A stretch of DNA of 64,000 nucleotides from Alitta virens (GCA_932294295.1 OW028582.1:38662204-38726203); one strand, 5' to 3'; shown: positions 47,463 through 60,059, counted from the first letter of the stretch. Translations and numbers: made by a program. Notes: a model not told the origin generated them from the sequence alone.

Positions 47463-48067
47463 TAGAAAAACTATCCAGATGTTATTTGAAAGTTGTTGAT
47501 TTATTGATTTGCCTGTTGTACAGACCAGTGTTGAGAAGAATGGGAATAAATCTTATTTCATTTTTATGCAAGTCTTGTATCTTTTCTTAGGTAGCTAATA
47601 TAATGAAATTATCATTCACAAGTAACTATGGCTTTGCAGTGAAGGTGAACAAATGTGTCCCAAATGGATTAATCACTAACTTGGGATATTAAAATACATA
47701 CACACACACAAAACTAAGGATACTGTGTCTAGAAGCTGCCATTAAAATGTGAAATATATGCACAGGAAGACAACTAAAATATTTTAAGTCAGTGGCAAAT
47801 AAAAGCAAATTTGGGTAGGGAAACTAAAGAAACTTCAAGAGGAGACAATAAGGCACATTTCAGAAATGTGTGCCATTTATAGCTGGCTTTCTAGGAATTT
47901 TATTTTATTTTAGCTTTGGAGAACAAAATAGTTATGGATAACTTCTGCCAATTGTCATTGCAACTGTGAGAATGTGTTTGTTTTTCGAAAACACTCATAG
48001 CTTTATTGAAAATATGTAGAATGGATCATTATTACATTTTAAAGTCATACTTTACAAGAGCGAGACC

Positions 48068-49057
48068 GACAGACAGACAGACAGACAGATTATTTTATTG
48101 TGATCATGTATTAACAATCAAGGATGCCCCCTTTAAGATGCGTTCACATCGCTAACAAGGGGGCAACCACATCTGCAAAATTTCATGTAATAATATATAT
48201 TGTGCCTTCGACAAAACAGTGCACGCCAAATAAACAGATGTGATGAGGTGAGATGAGTTAAAACGACATTCACAATTATGAAAATTTTAACAAAATGCAA
48301 TGCTAACATCTGTTTTATTCTTGCTCTGTATATAACAATGAGTATTTCTCGCATTAAATTATATTTCTATGACTGTCACACAAATAGCTTCTGTTAAGCC
48401 CATGTAAAAGTCCACTGATTTAATCGAGTCAGCGCCACCCATCTTCATTATCATATTTTCAACCCTGCTTTTCTCTTAAGCTATTGCAAAACTACTTGCT
48501 TGTTTATTTGCTACTTTTAATTTCAATAATCTTTGCAAAACTTCCGTTCTGTTTTCCCTGATATATTATGGTACACATCCACCTGTACAGCTTGTCATAA
48601 GCTTAGGTTGTTTACCACCAAGCATACTTTTTTTCTGATTCAATAGCTTCAACTGTATTGTACATCTATTATAATGATGTTTGGAAATAAACTCAACTCA
48701 ACAGCCTAGTTGATACCTGTGATGATACAAACTGCCTTTTTGCAACTTAAGTATGCGATTAGTGTTGCTGGCTTTGTAGCCTCAACATAATATAGCATAA
48801 TTTATTTGATGTAGCATCAAAGGATTACATAATATTCAAAATATGGCAGTTGATCATGCATTTTTTAGTTTGTTCATGATGCCAATAATGTTTTAATCTT
48901 TTTTAGAGATTTTGTTTAGATGGGGGGTCCATGAGACATGCTTGTCAATTATTAAGCCTAGAAAATTAAATCTAGCAACAGTTTTAATTTCAATTCCTAA
49001 AATTTCAAATTTTGGGAAACATATTCTTTTGTGCCACATATGGAAAAACCTTTTGTG
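48068..49057 (-). mobile_element. Antisense LINE fragment in spacer 11 (type A)
   Basis: Type A with GTGCCTTCGACAAAAC (shared only with spacer 14) and ATCTAGCAACAG with AAAAACCTTTTGTG (shared with spacer 12). Confidence 0.75.
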
Positions 49058-49467
49058 ATATCTGACTATGAGTGCAATTATGCCAAAATGCTTTAAGATA
49101 TCAACAGTTCAGAAATTTGTTTGGTTGTTATTAGCACTGCATGAGGTTCTATATGACAACAGTAGCATGATGTGGTAAATGTAACGGTACTGATGGTTTT
49201 TAATGCATGGGAACAAGAAGAACAAAATCATTTTTTAAGTCAACCTGGTCAGAAGTTAGATGGTGTAAATGCATGAGGCTACATGGAGGCATTTAAATAC
49301 AATAGATTTGTAAGTGTACTAAAGCAGCATTTTTATTACCATAATTGCAAAAGGTCAGACTCATTGATGTAACGTGATGTCTACCTCTCTCAGGTTGACT
49401 ATATATTCAGAGTGACTTCGACATCACCATTCAGCAAGTGAATCTGGACATCAACACATCTCTCAAA

Positions 49468-49959
49468 ATGAAATTGATCATTGTTCTCCTCTTCTGCATT
49501 GTGGCAGCTGTGTCTGCTTCTGGATACCCAGGTGGACATAGGGACTATGGATTTGACAAACCTCAGAACTTGTAAGATAAAGAGTATTGCAGTGCATTTT
49601 TGAAGCACTGAATGTGCTATTAGCATTTTCAAGTAAATGTTTTCAGTAAAAATAACTTTGTTTCAATCATGCAACAGTTACATTAAGTAAACATGCACAT
49701 TATTACAGCTCTTTAACTGTAACTTTTTTTTTATATTTGCAGTGCTCGTGAAAGCAAAGTGAACTACTATAATGGAGAGCGTCAGGCCCGTGTCAACCAT
49801 GTGGCTGAATCAGTGGGAGCCAGCTCAGGAACTTACCACAGAGATGGAGTCCCAGGCACTGGAGTTGGAAACCATGGATACGCATATGCTGGAAAATATG
49901 CTGGAAACTATGCTTACCCTGGCAATTATGTCAATGATGGCGCCTACCGGGGTTACTAA
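49468..49959 (+). CDS. Copy 12: array protein, Val variant (twin of copy 13)
   Basis: Exons 49468-49571 and 49743-49959. Silent GGC change at NDG (GATGGCGCC) and intron AAAAATAACTTTG, both shared only with copy 13. Protein as copy 3. Confidence 0.9.
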
Positions 49960-50564
49960 TAGAAAAACTATCCAGATGTTATTTGAAAGTTGTTGATTTA
50001 TTGATTTGCCTGTTGTACAGACCAGTGTTGAGAAGAATGGGAATAAATCTTATTTCATTTTTATGCAAGTCTTGTATCTTTTCTTAGGTAGCTAATATAA
50101 TGAAATTATCATTCGCAAGTAACTATGGCTTTGCAGTGAAGGTGAACAAATGTGTCCCAAATGGATTAATCACTAACTTGGGATATTAAAATACATACAC
50201 ACACACAAAACTAAGGATACTGTGTCTAGAAGCTGCCATTAAAATGTGAAATATATGCACAGGAAGACAACTAAAATATTTTAAGTCAGTGGCAAATAAA
50301 AGCAAATTTGGGTAGGGAAACTAAAGAAACTTCAAGAGGAGACAATAAGGCACATTTCAGAAATGTGTGCCATTTATAGCTGGCTTTCTAGGAATTTTAT
50401 TTTATTTTAGCTTTGGAGAACAAAATAGTTATGGATAACTTCTGCCAATTGTCATTGCAACTGTGAGAATGTGTTTGTTTTTCGAAAACACTCATAGCTT
50501 TATTGAAAATATGTAGAATGGATCATTATTACATTTTAAAGTCATACTTTACAAGAGCGAGACC

Positions 50565-51552
50565 GACAGACAGACAGACAGACAGATTATTTTATTGTGA
50601 TCATGTATTAACAATCAAGGATGCCCCCTTTAAGATGCGTTCACATCGCTAACAAGGGGGCAACCACATCTGCAAAATTTCATGTAATAATATGTATTGT
50701 GCCTGCGACAAAACAGTGCACGCCAAATAAACAGATGTGATGAGGTGAGATGAGTTAAAACGACATTCACAATTATGAAAATTTTAACAAAATGCAATGC
50801 TAACATCTGTTTTATTCTTGCTCTGTATATAACAATGAGTATTTCTCGCATTAAATTATATTTCTATGACTGTCACACAAATAGCTTCTGTTAAGCCCAT
50901 GTAAAAGTCCACTGATTTAATCGAGTCAGCGCCACCCATCTTCATTATCATATTTTCAACCCTGCTTTTCTCTTAAGCTATTGCAAAACTACTTGCTTGT
51001 TTATTTGCTACTTTTAATTTCAATAATTTTTGCAAAACTTCCGTTCTGTTTTCCCTGATATATTATGGTACACATCCACCTGTACAGCTTGTCATAAGCT
51101 TAGGTTGTTTACCACCAAGCATACTTTTTTTCTGATTCAATAGCTTCAACTGTATTGTACATCTATTATAATGATGTTTGGAAATAAACTCAACTCAACA
51201 GCCTAGTTGATACCTGTGATGATACAAACTGCCTTTTTGCAACTTAAGTATGCGATTAGTGTTGCTGGCTTTGTAGCCTCAACATAATATAGCATAATTT
51301 ATTTGATGTAGCATCAAAGGATTACATAATATTCAAAATATGGCAGTTGATCATGCATTTTTTAGTTTGTTCATGATGCCAATAATGTTTTAATCTTTTT
51401 TAGAGATTTTGTTTAGATGGGGGGTCCATGAGACATGCTTGTCAATTATTAAGCCTAGAAAATTAAATCTAGCAACAGTTTTAATTTCAATTCCTAAAAT
51501 TTCAAATTTTGGGAAACATATTCTTTTGTGCCACATATGGAAAAACCTTTTG
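50565..51552 (-). mobile_element. Antisense LINE fragment in spacer 12 (type A)
   Basis: Shares AATAATTTTTGCAAAAC with spacer 13, and the CTAGCAACAG and ACCTTTTGTG words with spacer 11. Confidence 0.75.
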
Positions 51553-51965
51553 TGATATCTGACTATGAGTGCAATTATGCCAAAATGCTTTAAGATATCA
51601 ACAGTTCAGAAATTTGTTTGGTTGTTATTAGCACTGCATGAGGTTCTATATGACAACAGTAGCATGATGTGGTAAATGTAACGGTACTGATGGTTTGTTA
51701 ATGCATGGGAACAAGAAGAACAAAATCATTTTTTAAGTCAACCTGGTCAGAAGTTAGATGGTGTAAATGCATGAGGCTACATGGAGGCATTTAAATACAA
51801 TAGATTTGTAAGTGTACTAAAGCAGCATTTTTATTACCATAATTGCAAAAGGTCAGACTCATTGATGTAACGTGATGTCTACCTCTCTCAGGTTGACTAT
51901 ATATTCAGAGTGACTTCGACATCACCATTCAGCAAGTGAATCTGGACATCAACACATCTCTCAAA

Positions 51966-52457
51966 ATGAAATTGATCATTGTTCTCCTCTTCTGCATTGT
52001 GGCAGCTGTGTCTGCTTCTGGATACCCAGGTGGACATAGGGACTATGGATTTGACAAACCTCAGAACTTGTAAGATAAAGAGTATTGCAGTGCATTTTTG
52101 AAGCACTGAATGTGCTATTAGCATTTTCAAGTAAATGTTTTCAGTAAAAATAACTTTGTTTCAATCATGCAACAGTTACATTAAGTAAACATGCACATTA
52201 TTACAGCTCTTTAACTGTAACTTTTTTTTTATATTTGCAGTGCTCGTGAAAGCAAAGTGAACTACTATAATGGAGAGCGTCAGGCCCGTGTCAACCATGT
52301 GGCTGAATCAGTGGGAGCCAGCTCAGGAACTTACCACAGAGATGGAGTCCCAGGCACTGGAGTTGGAAACCATGGATACGCATATGCTGGAAAATATGCT
52401 GGAAACTATGCTTACCCTGGCAATTATGTCAATGATGGCGCCTACCGGGGTTACTAA
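51966..52457 (+). CDS. Copy 13: array protein, Val variant (twin of copy 12)
   Basis: Exons 51966-52069 and 52241-52457. As far as I can read, the exons and intron equal copy 12, making these the most recent duplicate pair in the window. Confidence 0.9.
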
Positions 52458-53062
52458 TAGAAAAACTATCCAGATGTTATTTGAAAGTTGTTGATTTATT
52501 GATTTGCCTGTTGTACAGACCAGTGTTGAGAAGAATGGGAATAAATCTTATTTCATTTTTATGCAAGTCTTGTATCTTTTCTTAGGTAGCTAATATAATG
52601 AAATTATCATTCGCAAGTAACTATGGCTTTGCAGTGAAGGTGAACAAATGTGTCCCAAATGGATTAATCACTAACTTGGGATATTAAAATACATACACAC
52701 ACACAAAACTAAGGATACTGTGTCTAGAAGCTGCCATTAAAATGTGAAATATATGCACAGGAAGACAACTAAAATATTTTAAGTCAGTGGCAAATAAAAG
52801 CAAATTTGGGTAGGGAAACTAAAGAAACTTCAAGAGGAGACAATAAGGCACATTTCAGAAATGTGTGCCATTTATAGCTGGCTTTCTAGGAATTTTATTT
52901 TATTTTAGCTTTGGAGAACAAAATAGTTATGGATAACTTCTGCCAATTGTCATTGCAACTGTGAGAATGTGTTTGTTTTTCGAAAACACTCATAGCTTTA
53001 TTGAAAATATGTAGAATGGATCATTATTACATTTTAAAGTCATACTTTACAAGAGCGAGACC

Positions 53063-54049
53063 GACAGACAGACAGACAGACAGATTATTTTATTGTGATC
53101 ATGTATTAACAATCAAGGATGCCCCCTTTAAGATGCGTTCACATCGCTAACAAGGGGGCAACCACATCTGCAAAATTTCATGTAATAATATGTATTGTGC
53201 CTGCGACAAAACAGTGCACGCCAAATAAACAGATGTGATGAGGTGAGATGAGTTAAAACGACATTCACAATTATGAAAATTTTAACAAAATGCAATGCTA
53301 ACATCTGTTTTATTCTTGCTCTGTATATAACAATGAGTATTTCTCGCATTAAATTATATTTCTATGACTGTCACACAAATAGCTTCTGTTAAGCCCATGT
53401 AAAAGTCCACTGATTTAATCGAGTCAGCGCCACCCATCTTCATTATCATATTTTCAACCCTGCTTTTCTCTTAAGCTATTGCAAAACTACTTGCTTGTTT
53501 ATTTGCTACTTTTAATTTCAATAATTTTTGCAAAACTTCCGTTCTGTTTTCCCTGATATATTATGGTACACATCCACCTGTACAGCTTGTCATAAGCTTA
53601 GGTTGTTTACCACCAAGCATACTTTTTTTCTGATTCAATAGCTTCAACTGTATTGTACATCTATTATAATGATGTTTGGAAATAAACTCAACTCAACAGC
53701 CTAGTTGATACCTGTGATGATACAAACTGCCTTTTTGCAACTTAAGTATGCGATTAGTGTTGCTGGCTTTGTAGCCTCAACATAATATAGCATAATTTAT
53801 TTGATGTAGCATCAAAGGATTACATAATATTCAAAATATGGCAGTTGATCATGCATTTTTTAGTTTGTTCATGATGCCAATAATGTTTTAATCTTTTTTA
53901 GAGATTTTGTTTAGATGGGGGGTCCATGAGACATGCTTGTCAATTATTAAGCCTAGAAAATTAAATCTATCAACAGTTTAATTTCAATTCCTAAAATTTC
54001 AAATTTTGGGAAACATATTCTTTTGTGCCACATATGGAAAAACATTTTG
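53063..54049 (-). mobile_element. Antisense LINE fragment in spacer 13 (type A, mosaic)
   Basis: The left part matches spacer 12 (AATAATTTTTGCAAAAC). The right part, from about 53970, matches spacers 9 and 10 (CAACAGTTTAATTTC, CATTTTGCGATATC), so a switch lies between about 53540 and 53970. Confidence 0.75.
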
Positions 54050-54462
54050 CGATATCTGACTATGAGTGCAATTATGCCAAAATGCTTTAAGATATCAACA
54101 GTTCAGAAATTTGTTTGGTTGTTATTAGCACTGCATGAGGTTCTATATGACAACAGAAGTATGATGTGGTAAATGTAACGGTACTGATGGTTTGTTAATG
54201 CATGGGAACAAGAACAACAAAATCATTTTTTAAGTCAACCTGGTCAGAAGTTAGATGGTGTAAATGCATGAGGCTACACGGAGGCATTTAAATACAATAG
54301 ATTTGTAAGTGCACTAAAGCAGAATTTTTATTACCATAATTGCAAAAGGTCAGACTCATTGATGTAACGTGATGTCTACCTCTCTCAGGTTGACTATATA
54401 TTCAGAGTGACTTCGACATCACCATTCAGCAAGTGAATCTGGACATCAACACATCTCTCAAA

Positions 54463-54954
54463 ATGAAATTGATCATTGTTCTCCTCTTCTGCATTGTGGC
54501 AGCTGTGTCTGCTTCTGGATACCCAGGTGGACATAGGGACTATGGATTTGACAAACCTCAGAACTTGTAAGATAAAGAGTATTGCAGTGCATTTTTGAAG
54601 CACTGAATGTGCTATTAGCATTTTCAAGTAAATGTTTTCAGTAAAAAAAACTTTGTTTCAATCATGCAACAGTTACATTAAGTAAACATGCAAATTATTA
54701 CAGCTCTTTAACTGTAACTTTTTTTTTATATTTGCAGTGCTCGTGAAAGCAAAGTGAACTACTATAATGGAGAGCGTCAGGCCCGTGTCAACCATGTGGC
54801 TGAATCAGTGGGAGCCAGCTCAGGAACTTACCACAGAGATGGAGTCCCAGGCACTGGAGTTGGAAACCATGGATACGCATATGCTGGAAAATATGCTGGA
54901 AACTATGCTTACCCTGGCAATTATGTCAATGATGGAGCCTACCGGGGTTACTAA
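54463..54954 (+). CDS. Copy 14: array protein, Val variant
   Basis: Exons 54463-54566 and 54738-54954. Protein as copy 3. The intron has ATGCAAATTATTACAG as in copies 10 and 11. Confidence 0.9.
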
Positions 54955-55559
54955 TAGAAAAACTATCCAGATGTTATTTGAAAGTTGTTGATTTATTGAT
55001 TTGCCTGTTGTACAGACCAGTGTTGAGAAGAATGGGAATAAATCTTATTTCATTTTTATGCAAGTCTTGTATCTTTTCTTAGGTAGCTAATATAATGAAA
55101 TTATCATTCGCAAGTAACTATGGCTTTGCAGTGAAGGTGAACAAATGTGTCCCAAATGGATTAATCACTAACTTGGGATATTAAAATACATACACACACA
55201 CAAAACTAAGGATACTGTGTCTAGAAGCTGCCATTAAAATGTGAAATATATGCACAGGAAGACAACTAAAATATTTTAAGTCAGTGGCAAATAAAAGCAA
55301 ATTTGGGTAGGGAAACTAAAGAAACTTCAAGAGGAGACAATAAGGCACATTTCAGAAATGTGTGCCATTTATAGCTGGCTTTCTAGGAATTTTATTTTAT
55401 TTTAGCTTTGGAGAACAAAATAGTTATGGATAACATCTGCCAATTGTCATTGCAACTGTGAGAATGTGTTTGTTTTTCGAAAACACTCATAGCTTTATTG
55501 AAAATATGTAGAATGGATCATTATTACATTTTAAAGTCATACTTTACAAGAGCGAGACC

Positions 55560-56547
55560 GACAGACAGACAGACAGACAGATTATTTTATTGTGATCATG
55601 TATTAACAATCAAGGATGCCCCCTTTAAGATGCGTTCACATCGCTAACAAGGGGGCAACCACATCTGCAAAATTTCATGTAATAATATATATTGTGCCTT
55701 CGACAAAACAGTGCACGCCAAATAAACAGATGTGATGAGGTGAGATGAGTTAAAACGACATTCACAATTATGAAAATTTTAACAAAATGCAATGCTAACA
55801 TCTGTTTTATTCTTGCTCTGTATATAACAATGAGTATTTCTCGCATTAAATTATATTTCTATGACTGTCACACAAATAGCTTCTGTTAAGCCCATGTAAA
55901 AGTCCACTGATTTAATCGAGTCAGCGCCACCCATCTTCATTATCATATTTTCAACCCTGCTTTTCTCTTAAGCTATTGCAAAACTACTTGCTTGTTTATT
56001 TGCTACTTTTAATTTCAATAATCTTTGCAAAACTTCCGTTCTGTTTTCCCTGATATATTATGGTACACATCCACCTGTACAGCTTGTCATAAGCTTAGGT
56101 TGTTTACCACCAAGCATACTTTTTTTCTGATTCAATAGCTTCAACTGTATTGTACATCTATTATAATGATGTTTGGAAATAAACTCAACTCAACAGCCTA
56201 GTTGATACCTGTGATGATACAAACTGCCTTTTTGCAACTTAAGTATGCGATTAGTGTTGCTGGCTTTGTAGCCTCAACATGATATAGCATAATTTATTTG
56301 ATGTAGCATCAAAGGATTACATAATATTCAAAATATGGCAGTTGATCATGCATTTTTTAGTTTGTTCATGATGCCAATAATTTTTTAATCTTTTTTAGAG
56401 ATTTTGTTTAGATGAGGGGTCCATGAGACATGCTTGTCAATTATTAAGCCTAGAAAATTAAATCTATCAACAGTTTTAATTTCAATTCCTAAAATTTCAA
56501 ATTTTGGGAAACATATTCTTTTGTGCCACATAAGGAAAAACATTTTG
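55560..56547 (-). mobile_element. Antisense LINE fragment in spacer 14 (type A)
   Basis: Type A with several private changes (GATGAGGGGTCC, CACATAAGGAAAAAC, CAACATGATATAGC), as expected toward the array edge. Confidence 0.75.
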
Positions 56548-56960
56548 TGATATCTGACTATGAGTGCAATTATGCCAAAATGCTTTAAGATATCAACAGT
56601 TCAGAAATTTGTTTGGTTGTTATTAGCACTGCATGAGGTTCTATATGACAACAGTAGCATGATGTGGTAAATGTAACGGTACTGATGGTTTGTTAATGCA
56701 TGGGAACAAGAACAACAAAATCATTTTTTAAGTCAACCTGGTCAGAAGTTAGATGGTGTAAATGCATGAAGCTACACGGAGGCATTTAAATACAATAGAT
56801 TTGTAAGTGCACTAAAGCAGCATTTTTATTACCATAACTGCAAAAGGTCAGACTCATTGATGTAACGTGATGTCTACCTCTCTCAGGTTGACTATATATT
56901 CAGAGTGACTTCGACATCACCATTCAGCAAGTGAATCTGGACATCAACACATCTCTCAAA

Positions 56961-57452
56961 ATGAAATTGATCATTGTTCTCCTCTTCTGCATTGTGGCAG
57001 CTGTGTCTGCTTCTGGATACCCAGGTGGACATAGGGACTATGGATTTGACAAACCTCAGAACTTGTAAGATAAAGAGTATTGCAGTGCATTTTTGAAGCA
57101 CTGAATGTGCTATTAGCATATTCAAGTAAATGTTTTCAGTAAAAAAAACTTTGTTTTAATCATGCAACAGTTACATTAAGTAAACATGCACATTATTACA
57201 GCTCTTTAACTGTAACTTTTTTTTTATATCTGCAGTGCTCGTGAAAGCAAAGTGAACTACTATAATGGAGAGCGTCAGGCCCGTGTCAACCATGTGGCTG
57301 AATCAGTGGGAGCCAGCTCAGGAACTTACCACAGAGATGGAGTCCCAGGCACTGGGGTTGGAAACCATGGATACGCATATGCTGGAAAATATGCTGGAAA
57401 CTATGCCTACCCTGGCAAATATGTCAATGATGAAGCCTACCGGGGTTACTAA
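56961..57452 (+). CDS. Copy 15: array protein, Glu variant near the C-terminus
   Basis: Exons 56961-57064 and 57236-57452. The end reads GKYVNDEAYRGY, the form otherwise seen only in copy 1 at the opposite edge, so this is probably the ancestral C-terminus. The acceptor is TATATCTGCAG. The intron is still the 171-nt array type. Confidence 0.9.
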
Positions 57453-58080
57453 TAGAAAAACTATCCAGATGTTATTTGAAAGTTGTTGATTTATTGATTT
57501 GCCTGTTGTACAGACCAGTGTTGAGAAGAATGGGAATAAATCTTATTTCATTTTTATGCAAGTCTTGTATCTTTTCTTAGGTAGCTAATATAATGAAATT
57601 ATCATTCACAAGTAACTATGGCTTTGCAGTGAATGTGAACAAATGTGTCCCAAATGCATTAATCACTAACTTGGGATATTAAAATACATACACACACACA
57701 AAACTAAGGATACTGTGTCTAGAAGCTGCCATTAAAATGTGAAATATATGCACAGGAACACAGCTAAAATTTTTTAAGTCAGTGGCAAATAAAAGCAAAT
57801 TTGGGTAGGGAAACTAAAGAAACTTCAAGAGGAGACAATAAGGCACATTTCAGAAATGTGTGCCATTTATAGCTGGCTTTCTAGGAATTTTATTTTATTT
57901 TAGCTTTGGAGAACAAAATAGTTATAGATAACTTCTGCCAATTGTCATTGCAACTGTGAGAATGTGTTTGTTTTTCGAAAACATTGAACTGAAACCACTT
58001 CAACATTATCATAGCTTTATTGAAAATATGTAGAATGAATCATTATTACATTTTTAAGTCATACTTCACAAGAGCGAGAC

Positions 58081-59046
58081 CGACAGACAGACAGACAGAC
58101 AGATTCTTTTATTGTGATCATGTATTAACAATCAAGGATGCCCCCTTTAAGATGTGTTCACATCGCTAACAAGGGGGCAACCACATCTGCAAAATTTCAT
58201 GTAATAATATATATTGTGCCTGCGACAAAACAGTGCACGCCAAATAAACAGATGTGATGAGGTGAGATGAGTTAAATCGACATTCACAATTATGAAAATT
58301 TCAACAAAATGCAATGCTAACATCTGTTTTATTCTTGCTCTTTATATAACAATGAGTATTTCTCGCATTAAATTATATTTCTATGACTGTCACACACATA
58401 GCTTCTGTTAAGCCTATGTAAAAGTCCACTGATTTAATCGAGTCATCACCACCCATCTTCATTATCATATTTTCAACCCTGCTTTTCTCTTAAGCTATTG
58501 CAAAACTACTTGCTTGTTTATTTGCTACTTTTAATTTCAATAATCTTTGCAAAACTTCCGTTCTGCATCCACCTGTACAGCTTGTCATAAGCTTATGTTG
58601 TTTACCACCAAGCGTACTTTTTTTCTGATTCAATTGCTTCAACTGTATTGTACATCTATTATAATGATGTTTGGAAATAAACTCAACTCAACAGCCTAGT
58701 TGATACCTGTGATAATACAAACTGCCTTTTTGCAACTTAAGTATGCGATTAGTGTTGCTGGCTTTGTAGCATCCACATAATATAGCATAATTTATTTGAT
58801 GTTGCATCAAAGAATTACATAATATTCAAACTAAGGCAGTTGATCATGCATTTTTTAGTTTGTTCATGATGCCAATAATCTTTTTTATCTTTTTTAGAGA
58901 TTTTGTTTGGATGGGGGTCCATGAGACATGCTTGTCAATTATTAAGCCTAGAAAATTAAATCTATCAACAGTTTTAATTTCAATTTCTAAAATTTCAAAT
59001 TTTGGGAAACATATTCTTTTGTGCCACATATGGAAAAACAATATGT
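58081..59046 (-). mobile_element. Antisense LINE fragment in spacer 15 (edge type)
   Basis: It combines the type B outer segment (CATTGAACTGAAACCACTTC) with type A tail features (GCACGCCAAATAAAC). It has lost about 26 bp (TTCCGTTCTGCATCCACCTG where others carry TTTTCCCTGATATATTATGG in between). The minus frame 59041-58844 reads EIEIKTVDRFNFLGLIIDKH and continues LKKIKKIIGIMNKLKN, a good RT thumb match. Confidence 0.8.
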
Positions 59047-59457
59047 GATATCTGACTATGAGTGCAATTATACCATATGCTTCAAGATATTAACAGTTCA
59101 GAAATTTGTTTGATTGTTATTAGCACTGCATGAGGTTCTATATGACAACAGTAGCATGATGTGGTAAATGTAACGGTACTGATGGTTTGTTAATGCATGG
59201 GAACAAGAACAACAAAATCATTTTTTAAGTCAACCTGGTCAGAAGTTAGATGGTGTAAATGCATGAGGCTACACGGAGGCATTTAAATACAATAGATTTG
59301 TAAGTGCACTAAGGCGGCATTTTTATTACCATAATTGCAAAAGGTCAGACTGATTGATGTAACGTGATGTCTACCTCTCTCAGGTTGACTAATTATTCAG
59401 AGTGACTTCGACATCACCATTCAGCAAGTGAGTCTGGACATCAACACATCTCTTAAA

Positions 59458-60059
59458 ATGAAATTCATCATTGTTCTCCTCTTCTGCATTGTGGCAGCTG
59501 TGTCTGCTTTTGGATACCCAGGTGGACATAGGGACTATGGATTTGATAAACCTCGGAACTTGTAAATTATTTACCACAGCGGGTAAATCTTTTTTGGTAG
59601 AGGGTTTGTTTAAATGAAATATTCTTTCAACTAATAATATTCAACAATCAAAGATAGCATCCATATTTTATACATCATATTAATATGAATTGTGTGGAAA
59701 CCAGCTTTAGTATAATAATGAAGAGGTGATGAATGACTTTATTAATCGAATGTGACATGACAATACTTTGCCAAGAGGTATTATAAATTACAGTGAGAGA
59801 TTTCATGAGGCTGTAAATTGAGTTCAGTTGAACATAGTGAGATTATTTGCACTTGTGTCCGAATACAACACTTAGTTAATATTACATTTTCAGTGCTCGT
59901 GAAAGCAAGATGGAATCCCAGGCACTGGAGTTGGAAACCATGGATACGCTTATGCTGGAAAATATGCTGGAAATAGTGCATACCCTGGCAAATATGTCAA
60001 TGATGGAGCCTACTAGGGTTAGGAAAACTGCCCCTGAAGCAAATAATACCAGTAGGTGA
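59458..60059 (+). pseudogene. Copy 16: array-edge copy with internal deletion and frameshift
   Basis: Exon 1, 59458-59561, is intact: MKFIIVLLFCIVAAVSA, then FGYPGGHRDYGFDKPRN. The 332-nt intron differs from all others. Exon 2 begins at 59894 (GCTCGTGAAAGCAA) but about 85 bp are missing, from the third base of the ESK Lys codon to the HR of TYHRDG. The frame shifts and stays open to TGA at 60057-60059 through a Met/Glu-rich sequence (LELETMDTLMLENMLEI). The predicted product is 89 residues behind a signal peptide. The TATA box reads TAATTAT. Most likely a decaying copy; a new short secreted peptide is the alternative. Confidence 0.75.

Larger units (their letters stand above)
21600..60059 (+). 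repeat. Tandem array of 16 gene units, about 2.5-kb period
   Basis: Start codons lie at 21690, 24369, 26865, 29363, 31888, 34385, 36874, 39400, 41953, 44450 (ATT), 46971, 49468, 51966, 54463, 56961 and 59458. Spacings are 2489-2553 except the first (2679). Each unit contains promoter, two exons, AATAAA, about 500 bp of 3' flank with a short CA run, and an antisense LINE fragment. Units 2-15 are near-identical on reading; units 1 and 16 diverge, especially in the intron. Two spacer variants exist: A, about 2497 bp, and B, about 2525 bp, the latter with about 25 extra bp reading AACTGAAACCACTTCAACAT. Confidence 0.97.

Noticed and set aside
21600..60059. The array as an assembly artefact
   Set aside because: Units carry private substitutions, indels and distinct spacer types in a consistent order, which a simple duplication error would not give. 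Exact copy number still needs long reads.
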